Source of the DNA: Kineosporia sp. NBRC 101731
GTDB lineage: Bacteria; Actinomycetota; Actinomycetes; Actinomycetales; Kineosporiaceae
Assembly: GCF_030269305.1 (NCBI RefSeq)
Contig: NZ_BSTC01000002.1
Span: 558,001-622,000 of the forward strand
Reading direction: 5' to 3'
Length of the DNA stretch: 64,000 nucleotides
In this document: in pieces, positions 58,554-64,000 of the stretch
Layout: each line of letters starts with the position of its first letter
Position numbering within the stretch: position 1 is the stretch's first letter
Translations under genes and position numbers: made by a program
Notes under the pieces: model-generated
Seen by the model: only the letters and a program-made list of their open reading frames with translations
What the model was told of the DNA's origin: nothing
The model's database searches: none

Positions 58554-60251
58554 ATGAAGACCGGAAACCACAGGCTGCGGCGCATCGCGGTCGGCAGTGT
58601 GGTGGCGATCGCCGTCGCCGCGGGAGGCGCGACCGTCGCCGCCGTGGCTGCCAACCCGTCCACCACGGCCGCCACCACCACCCCGGTCAAGGGCGACGTC
58701 GTCACCCTGATCAACAAGAACACCACGTACTGCGCCGACGTCCAGGGCAGCTCGACGGCCAAGGGCGCCGTGGTCGTCAGCGCGACGTGTGACTCCTCGG
58801 ACGCCTTCCAGCAGTGGACGGTCGACACCAGCGGCACCGAGCTGGGTTTCGTCAACAAGGGCAGCGGTCTGTGCCTGGCGGTCACCGACTCGACCGCGGG
58901 CAGCAGCCTGGTGACCACGACCTGCGCCCGGACGCAGGCGCAGTTCTACGCGATCAAGCCCTCCACCACGTACTTCCTGATCGACAACGACCAGTCCGAG
59001 CTCTGCCTGACCGACACCGGGTCCAAGACCCTGGCCCCGGGCAAGGCGCTGAGCCAGCAGACCTGCTCGACCACGGCCAGCACCGACAACTGGAGCTTCG
59101 GGACGGTTTCGGGCAGCACCCCGGTCACGACCACGACCACCAGCGCCGCCTCCAGCAGCACCGGCCTCAGCACCGGTGACATCTGGGTCTCGACCAGTGG
59201 CAGCGACTCCGCGGCCGGCACCAAGGCGGCTCCCTACGCGACGATCGCCAAGGCCCTCTCGAGCGTCAAGGCCGGGCAGACGATCGTGCTGCGCGGTGGC
59301 ACCTACAAGCCCACCGCCACGCTCAAGCCGGCCACCAGCGGCACCTCGTCCCAGCGCATCATCATCGGCTCGTACACCGGTGAGAACGCGGTCATCGACG
59401 GCTCCAAGATCTCCTCGGACTCCTGGACCTGGAACCAGACCGCCAGCTACATGACCGTGCAGGACCTCGAGGTGAAGAACGCGCTCAACCACCCGGTGGT
59501 GTGCACCTCCTGCGCCGGCGTGATCTACCAGCGGCTGCGCGTGCACGACAACCAGGAGACCGGCATCGCCCTGCGCGGTGACGGCACCACGAACAACAAG
59601 ATCCTCGACAACGACCTGTACCTGAACCACGACGACGCGACCAAGGGCCAGAACGCCGACGGGATCGCGATCAAGTTCGGCACCGGCACCGGGAACGTGG
59701 TCAAGGGCAACCGGATGTACAACAACGCCGACGACGGTATCGACCTCTGGCACTTCCTGTCCCCGGTGACCATCCAGGACAACTGGGCCTACGGCAACGG
59801 CGTGAACCGCTGGAACATCTCCGGCTGGGAGGGCAACGGCAACGGGTTCAAGCTCGGTGGCGACAACCTCTCCGCGAACCACATCGTGAAGAACAACGCG
59901 GCCTGGGACAACAACGCCAACGGCTTCACCGAGAACTCCAACACCGGCAGCCTGACCCTCACCCGCAACACCGCCTACGACAATGCCGCCGCGGGCTTCT
60001 ACTTCAAGATCTCCACCTCGACGCTGACCGGCAACGTGTCGGTGGCCAACGCGACCACGGCCACGATCGGCACCGGTGTGAAGGTCTCCAGCAACTCGTG
60101 GCAGAGCGGCACCTGGAGCGCCTCCAGCTTCAAGTCCGTCAGCGCGACGACCGCCGTGGGTTCCCGCGACGCCGACGGCACGCTGCCCACGGTCACCTTC
60201 CTGGTGCCGTCCAGCTCCACCACACAGGGCTCGACGATGACCGAGTCCTGA
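58554..60251 (+). CDS. Secreted pectate lyase-like beta-helix protein (PL9 type) with ricin-B lectin domain
   Basis: 565 residues from ATG 58554. A signal peptide (RLRRIAVGSVVAIAVAAGGATVAAVAA) leads to a ricin-type beta-trefoil (about 45-185: GSGLCLAVTDST, QQWTV, CLTDTGSKTLAPG), then a Thr/Ser linker. From about 208 is a right-handed beta-helix: DIWVSTSGSDSAAGTKAAPYATIAKAL, then ADGIAIKFGTGTGNVVKGNRMYNNADDGIDLWHF and GNGFKLGGDNLSANHIVKNNAAWDNNANGF. These are hallmarks of PL9 pectate lyases, including the (N)ADG and DDGIDL segments. It likely cleaves pectin and binds plant polymer with the lectin. Confidence 0.9.
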   Translation: MKTGNHRLRRIAVGSVVAIAVAAGGATVAAVAANPSTTAATTTPVKGDVVTLINKNTTYCADVQGSSTAKGAVVVSATCDSSDAFQQWTVDTSGTELGFVNKGSGLCLAVTDSTAGSSLVTTTCARTQAQFYAIKPSTTYFLIDNDQSELCLTDTGSKTLAPGKALSQQTCSTTASTDNWSFGTVSGSTPVTTTTTSAASSSTGLSTGDIWVSTSGSDSAAGTKAAPYATIAKALSSVKAGQTIVLRGGTYKPTATLKPATSGTSSQRIIIGSYTGENAVIDGSKISSDSWTWNQTASYMTVQDLEVKNALNHPVVCTSCAGVIYQRLRVHDNQETGIALRGDGTTNNKILDNDLYLNHDDATKGQNADGIAIKFGTGTGNVVKGNRMYNNADDGIDLWHFLSPVTIQDNWAYGNGVNRWNISGWEGNGNGFKLGGDNLSANHIVKNNAAWDNNANGFTENSNTGSLTLTRNTAYDNAAAGFYFKISTSTLTGNVSVANATTATIGTGVKVSSNSWQSGTWSASSFKSVSATTAVGSRDADGTLPTVTFLVPSSSTTQGSTMTES

Positions 60252-60259
60252 TCAGTGGT

Positions 60260-60290
60260 CCGGTGGCCGCCCGACAACGGCGGTCACCGG
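60260..60290. terminator. 12-bp hairpin between the lyase and tetR
   Basis: 60260-60271 pairs with 60279-60290 (one mismatch), loop cgacaac. It sits between convergent genes ending at 60251 and 60299. Confidence 0.75.
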
Positions 60291-60298
60291 GCCCGTCC

Positions 60299-60892
60299 TC
60301 AGATGCCGAGCAACTGACGGGTGACCAGCACAGCGTTGTCCATCGGCTGGAGGTGACGGTTCACCTTCGCCATGACGCTGGCGCCCAGCCACAGTTCGTA
60401 CAGCGACTCCGCGGTCGCCCGGGCCTCACCGCGCACGGTCAGCGACCCGTCTTCGATGCCGCCGGCGATGGCCTTCTCCACGCGGTCGATCACCTGGGAT
60501 GTGCCGGACTTGAGGGCCAGGCGCATCGGCTCGGACATGTCCGCCACCTCGGCCCCCAGCTTCACGGCCAGACAGCGGCCCTGGCACTCGTCCAGGCTCT
60601 GGGTGTCACGCCAGTTGTCCCAGTAGGCCATGAGCCGGTCGGCCCAGGGGCGCCGGGTGTCGCCCAGGAGCTGGTCCATCTCGCGCAGGTAGTGCTCGAA
60701 GTAATACTCCACCACCGCCTCGCCGAACGCGTCCTTCGAGCTGAAATAGTGGTAAAAGGAGCCTTTCGGCACGCCCACACTGCCGAGCAGCTCGTTGATG
60801 CCCACTCCGGCATAGCCTTTGTTGGCGAAGATCTTCTCGGCGGAATCGAGCAGGGCGACGCGGGTGCCCTGGTCGGCACGCTTCGGTGACAT
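60299..60892 (-). CDS. TetR family transcriptional repressor (LmrA/YxaF-like)
   Basis: 197 residues from ATG 60892. The N-terminal helix-turn-helix (TRVALLDSAEKIFANKGYAGVGINELLGSVGVPKGSFYHYFSSKDAFGEAVVEYY) is canonical. The ligand domain has RRPWADRLMAYWDNWRDTQSLDECQGRCLAVKLGAEVADMSEPMR, with Cys residues in the CQGRCLAVKL segment as in the AcuR/YxaF group, some of which sense electrophiles. Its palindrome TAGAC-5-GTCTA occurs just upstream and again at the MFS/DJ-1 divergent promoter, marking its regulon. Confidence 0.93.
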   Translation of the reverse strand: MSPKRADQGTRVALLDSAEKIFANKGYAGVGINELLGSVGVPKGSFYHYFSSKDAFGEAVVEYYFEHYLREMDQLLGDTRRPWADRLMAYWDNWRDTQSLDECQGRCLAVKLGAEVADMSEPMRLALKSGTSQVIDRVEKAIAGGIEDGSLTVRGEARATAESLYELWLGASVMAKVNRHLQPMDNAVLVTRQLLGI

Positions 60893-60914
60893 AGCAGTCA
60901 GCCTACCTCTTGAT

Positions 60915-60929
60915 TAGACCGGTCGTCTC
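60915..60929. promoter_or_regulatory. TetR operator copy 1
   Basis: TAGACCGGTCGTCTC, between the tetR start and the end of the DUF1330-like gene. Fourteen bases are identical (reverse complement) to the copy at 62011-62025, so this is the likely autoregulation site. Confidence 0.8.
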
Positions 60930-61222
60930 TATTCGTCGACCCCCTCGACGATGGGCACCCGGTAGTCGGCCCCGGCCTGACGGTGCGGCAACGCCGCCTG
61001 GTAGGCCGGGCTCTCGTACCAGCGCAGAGCGTCTTCCCGGGTGGGGAAGCGGTGGACGAGCACCCCGTCCAGAGGCTCGCCCTCCAGGGTGTGGATCGCC
61101 CCGTAACCGATGACCGGGGTGATCGGATGCCCGGCCCGGGCCGGCCGGGCCGAGGCCGCGTAGGCCTCCAGCTCGGCCGGATCCGTCACCCGCTCACGGA
61201 GCATGATCACGTAGGCACTCAT
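60929..61222 (-). CDS. DUF1330-like (dimeric alpha/beta barrel) protein
   Basis: 97 residues; ATG 61222 overlaps the DJ-1 gene stop as ATGA. SAYVIMLRERVTDPAELEAYAASARPA, GAIHTLEGEPLDGVLVHRFPTREDALRWYESPAYQAALPHRQAGADYRVPIVEGV matches the DUF1330 pattern of ferredoxin-like folds (the W..SP.Y....R segment). Reaction unknown. It is translationally coupled to the DJ-1/PfpI gene and lies in the TetR regulon; together these suggest a response to a small reactive compound. Confidence 0.88.
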   Translation of the reverse strand: MSAYVIMLRERVTDPAELEAYAASARPARAGHPITPVIGYGAIHTLEGEPLDGVLVHRFPTREDALRWYESPAYQAALPHRQAGADYRVPIVEGVDE

Positions 61223-61908
61223 GCCGACTGCGCAGCCAGAGCCTTGATCAGTACGTCGGCAGCCTCGGCCGAGGAGCCCGGGTTCTGCCCGGTGATCAGC
61301 AGGCCGTCCTGGAGCACGTACGACGCCCAGTCCTCGCCCTTGGAGTAGATGCCACCCTGCTCGACCAGCACGTCTTCCACCAGGAAGGGGACGACGTCGG
61401 TGAGGCCCACGCCCTCTTCCTCGGAGTTGGCGAACCCGGTGACCTTCTTGCCGGCCACGACCGGGGTGCCCTCCTCGTTCACGACGTGCCGCAGCACGCC
61501 GGGGGCGTGGCAGACCAGGGCGGTCGGCTTGCCCGAGCGCAGGAAGTCCTGGATCAGGGTGATCGAGTCCCGGTCCTCGGCGAGGTCCCAGAGCGGGCCG
61601 TGGCCGCCGGGGTAGAAGACGGCGTCGAAGTCGGCCGCCTTCACGGTGGACAGCACCTGCGTGGAGGCCAGGGCCGCGGTCGCCTCGGGGTCGAGCTCGA
61701 AGCGGCGGGTCAGGTCGGTCTGGAACGACGGCTCGTTGCTCTTGGGGTCGAGCGGCGGCTGACCGCCCAGGGGTGATGCGAGCGTGATTTCCACGCCGGC
61801 CTCCTTCAGGCCGTAGTACGGCGCGGCCAGCTCCTCCAGCCAGAAGCCGGTCTTGAGGCCGGTGTCGCCGAGCTGGTCGTGGGAAGTCAGAACGAGCAGG
61901 ACCTTCAT
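61219..61908 (-). CDS. DJ-1/PfpI family protein (type 1 glutamine amidotransferase-like, Hsp31-type)
   Basis: 229 residues from ATG 61908. MKVLLVLTSHDQLGDTGLKTGFWLEELAAPYYGLKEAGVEITLASPLGG opens the fold; YPGGHGPLWDL precedes the nucleophile elbow ALVCHAPGVL with the reactive Cys and adjacent His. VLRHVVNEEGTPVVAGKKVTGFANSEEEGVGLTDVVPFLVEDVL and GLLITGQNPGSSAEAADVLI complete it. The best fit is the group that includes yeast Hsp31 and glyoxalase III/protein deglycases. It probably handles reactive carbonyls. First gene of the pair with the DUF1330-like protein and a TetR-regulon member. Confidence 0.93.
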   Translation of the reverse strand: MKVLLVLTSHDQLGDTGLKTGFWLEELAAPYYGLKEAGVEITLASPLGGQPPLDPKSNEPSFQTDLTRRFELDPEATAALASTQVLSTVKAADFDAVFYPGGHGPLWDLAEDRDSITLIQDFLRSGKPTALVCHAPGVLRHVVNEEGTPVVAGKKVTGFANSEEEGVGLTDVVPFLVEDVLVEQGGIYSKGEDWASYVLQDGLLITGQNPGSSAEAADVLIKALAAQSA

Positions 61909-62010
61909 GGTGGACGCGCCTCACAAGTCAGTTTTTCGGATGTGGGTCAGGCGGTTTCGCATCCCGGAGAGATGTCCGAACCGGTCTGCGTTCCCGTCTG
62001 ACCAGAACAC

Positions 62011-62025
62011 TAGACGACCGGTCTA
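62011..62025. promoter_or_regulatory. TetR operator copy 2
   Basis: TAGACGACCGGTCTA, arms TAGAC/GTCTA with five central bases, in the divergent region of the MFS and DJ-1/PfpI genes. It is the reverse complement of the copy at 60915-60929 over fourteen bases. Confidence 0.85.
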
Positions 62026-62045
62026 CTTCTGTCTACTGTGACGGC

Positions 62046-63257
62046 ATGACAACCACCCACCCGGTCGCCATCACCCCTGCGACCCCACCTCGTACGGCCG
62101 GTCCGGACGCCTGGAAGCGGCCCGCATTCGGTGCGCTGGTGGTGGCCTGGGGCGCGAACATGTTCGCCTCCCTGCTGCAGACCTATCGGGGCGACCTCAG
62201 CCAGGTGCAGGTGACCACCCTGTTCGGCGCCTACGCGCTCGGCCTGATCCCGGCCCTGCTGGTCATGGCCAAGGCCTCCGACCGGCTCGGCAGGCGCGCG
62301 GTACTCAGCGCCGGTCTGGTCCTGTCCGCGACCGGGACCCTGCTGATCCTCGCTTCCGGTAATGCCTTCGGCGGCATCCTGGCCGGGCGCATCCTGGTCG
62401 GGATCAGCGCGGGGGCGGCTCTGGCCCCGGCCACGGCCTGGATCAAGGAGCTCTCCGAGGCCGGCGGACTCGCCGCGTCCGGGGCCCGGCGCGCGGCAAC
62501 GGCCCTGACCGGCGGATTCGCACTCGGCCCGCTGGCCTCCGGCATCATCGTCCAGTGGCTGCCCGCACCCCGGCCCACGGCCTACCTGCTCCACGTCGCC
62601 CTGGTCCTGGTGGCCCTGTTCCTGATGGGCTCCGCTCCGGAAACCCCTGTCCGCACGAATGTTCCGGATGATGTGGCCGGGCCCGGCCTGTATGAGGTAC
62701 TGACCGGCCGGCTCTTCCTGACCGCCGTCGCGTCCACTGCTCCCTGGGTGTTCGGGGCCGCCACCACCTCCCTGGCCGCACTGCCCGTCCTCGTGCCGCT
62801 GGGCGCCTACGGCGCGGTCGGCAGTGGCGCGATCGCCGCCCTGACGCTGGGCACCGGCATCCTGGCCCAGCCCCTGGCCCAGCGTCTGGCCCTGAGTTCA
62901 CCGGCCCGGCCGTTCCGCGCAGGCCTGGCCGCCGTGATCGTGGGCATGCTGGTGGCCGCGCTGACCGCCGCCACGGGATGGGTTCCGCTCCTGGGCATCA
63001 CGGCCGTCATCCTGGGCTCCGCCTACGGGCTGCTCCTGGTCAGCGGTCTGAAAATGGTTCAGGCCCTGGCCCCGGCACAGCACGCCGCGATGACGACGGC
63101 CGTCTTCTACGCCCTCACCTACGTCGGTTTCGCCGCGCCGGTGGTCATTCCCGTCCTGTCCGCCGCCTGGAGCCCCACGATCGTGCTCGTGGGCGTATCG
63201 GCCCTCGGACTGATCAGCCTGGCAACCACTTTCATGGCCTGGCCGCGTCGTCGATAG
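62046..63257 (+). CDS. MFS transporter (efflux type)
   Basis: 403 residues from ATG 62046. Twelve membrane helices: ALVVAWGANMFASLLQTYRGDLSQVQVTTLFGAYALGLIPALLVMAKASDRLGRRAVLSAGL has the loop 2-3 DRLGRR motif; GRILVGISAGAALAPATAWIKEL follows. The last helices end AALTAATGWVPLLGITAVILGSAYGLLLVSGLKMVQALAPAQHAAM. No solute-binding signature. Regulated by the TetR protein through the operator at 62011, it is probably an exporter for the compound that induces this locus. Confidence 0.92.
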   Translation: MTTTHPVAITPATPPRTAGPDAWKRPAFGALVVAWGANMFASLLQTYRGDLSQVQVTTLFGAYALGLIPALLVMAKASDRLGRRAVLSAGLVLSATGTLLILASGNAFGGILAGRILVGISAGAALAPATAWIKELSEAGGLAASGARRAATALTGGFALGPLASGIIVQWLPAPRPTAYLLHVALVLVALFLMGSAPETPVRTNVPDDVAGPGLYEVLTGRLFLTAVASTAPWVFGAATTSLAALPVLVPLGAYGAVGSGAIAALTLGTGILAQPLAQRLALSSPARPFRAGLAAVIVGMLVAALTAATGWVPLLGITAVILGSAYGLLLVSGLKMVQALAPAQHAAMTTAVFYALTYVGFAAPVVIPVLSAAWSPTIVLVGVSALGLISLATTFMAWPRRR

Positions 63258-63282
63258 TTATCAGCGGGAACGAGACCGACCA

Positions 63283-63316
63283 GCGCCGCCGGACCACCGA
63301 CTCGGTCCGGCGGCGC
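63283..63316 (+). terminator. 13-bp hairpin after the MFS gene
   Basis: 63283-63295 pairs exactly with 63304-63316 around an eight-base loop, 26 bases past the stop. Confidence 0.85.
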
Positions 63317-63337
63317 ACTGCGTCCGCTCCAGCGCCT

Positions 63338-63626
63338 TTGACATTCCGGGCCGCCGGGAGACGTCAACTTCCGATCCTGGTGGCCGCGGTGATGGCGATG
63401 CTGATGTCAGGAGCCAGCAGCACCCAGGACAAGTGCCTGAGCTCGAGCTTCGCCGGAAGCGTGTACCCCACGCAGTGCAGCGGCAGCATTCATCGCCGGT
63501 GGCAGCGGGTGAGCAATGGTGAGTTGCGCCATGCCGGAACCCATCTCTGCCTGAGTGCGAACGCTGCGAACGTCTACACGACGGGATGCAGCCACCGGCA
63601 TGACGGCAAAACCGTGATGTGGTGCC
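63338..63626 (+). pseudogene. Secreted ricin-B-like lectin fragment, no stop in frame
   Basis: From TTG 63338 (or GTG 63380) the frame encodes a signal peptide (FRAAGRRQLPILVAAVMAML, then SGASS) and a Cys-rich module: DKCLSSSFAG, YPTQCSGSIHRRWQRVSNGELRH, THLCLSANAANVYTTGC and TVMW. These are the repeating W/Q and Cys positions of a ricin-type beta-trefoil repeat. The frame then runs without a stop into the terminator hairpin at 63612 and the antisense of the next gene. A +1 shift near GGCAAAACC would end it at TGA 63614-63616. So the gene is probably truncated or frame-shifted. No ribosome site. Confidence 0.5.
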
Positions 63627-63655
63627 GTCGCCGGAGCGAGGGCACCACATCACGG
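63612..63655 (-). terminator. 15-bp hairpin after the alpha/beta hydrolase
   Basis: 63612-63626 pairs exactly with 63641-63655 around a 14-base loop. It lies 25 bases past the hydrolase stop on the minus strand. Confidence 0.85.
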
Positions 63656-63679
63656 AGGTGTTCTGGTCGTGCGCGGGGA

Positions 63680-64000
<321 letters not shown>

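Overview
The window is high-GC DNA (GC strongly favoured at third codon positions, many GTG starts) from an actinomycete. Mycothiol S-conjugate amidase (mca), a DUF4307 gene next to greA, a DUF397 protein, DUF1990 and DUF2277 proteins and an actinobacterial-type cystathionine beta-synthase all point to Actinomycetota. A Kineosporia-like or related filamentous actinomycete is my best guess, but that is inference. I saw no rRNA, tRNA, CRISPR array, intact insertion sequence or prophage.

Layout. 0-4.7 kb: a membrane-anchored protein cut by the window edge, a secreted lytic-transglycosylase-like protein, PIN-PhoH ATPase and undecaprenyl diphosphate synthase. 4.9-8.7 kb: hemolysin III family protein, an unknown protein, an orphan DUF397 protein and a YyaL-type thioredoxin-fold protein. 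8.8-15.1 kb: an envelope-polymer locus. A tightly coupled minus-strand operon (two CDP-alcohol phosphotransferases and a family 2 glycosyltransferase) faces away from a TagF-like CDP-glycerol phosphotransferase and a glycerophosphodiesterase. 15.1-17.7 kb: small membrane protein, mca, DUF4307, greA. 18-24.2 kb: AI-2E family permease, MutL/GlmL-like ASKHA protein with collagen-like inserts, cystathionine gamma-synthase, msrA, and an 800-bp RHH-Doc toxin-antitoxin insertion that has duplicated the msrA 3' end.

24.3-34.9 kb: small housekeeping and accessory genes (APH-like kinase, acetyltransferases, uppP, a ClpN-HTH protein under two palindromic operators, an EamA exporter with a divergent Lrp regulator, a MocR regulator with a divergent 46-aa membrane protein, DUF2277). 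35.1-39.4 kb: a MoxR-VWA pair split by a decayed FG-GAP gene. 39.5-44.2 kb: two hybrid or PAS histidine kinases and three stand-alone receivers. 44.4-51.1 kb: cystathionine beta-synthase, SGNH hydrolase, a degenerate glutamine synthetase homologue, an APS kinase with a degenerate ATP-sulfurylase-like N-terminus, and a BI-1 membrane protein.

51.5-64 kb: a GGDEF-EAL protein, secreted GH31 glycosidase, RTX-repeat protein and lectin-pectate lyase, then a TetR regulon (tetR, DUF1330-like, DJ-1/PfpI, MFS) marked by two copies of one operator, a ricin-like secreted fragment and the 3' part of an alpha/beta hydrolase. A dispersed hairpin family with the core TGCATGATCACG sits in several gene ends. 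The envelope genes (uppS, uppP, TagF-like, CDP-alcohol transferases, GT2, lytic transglycosylase) and the secreted carbohydrate-active enzymes suggest a cell with a complex anionic wall and a plant-polymer-degrading lifestyle.
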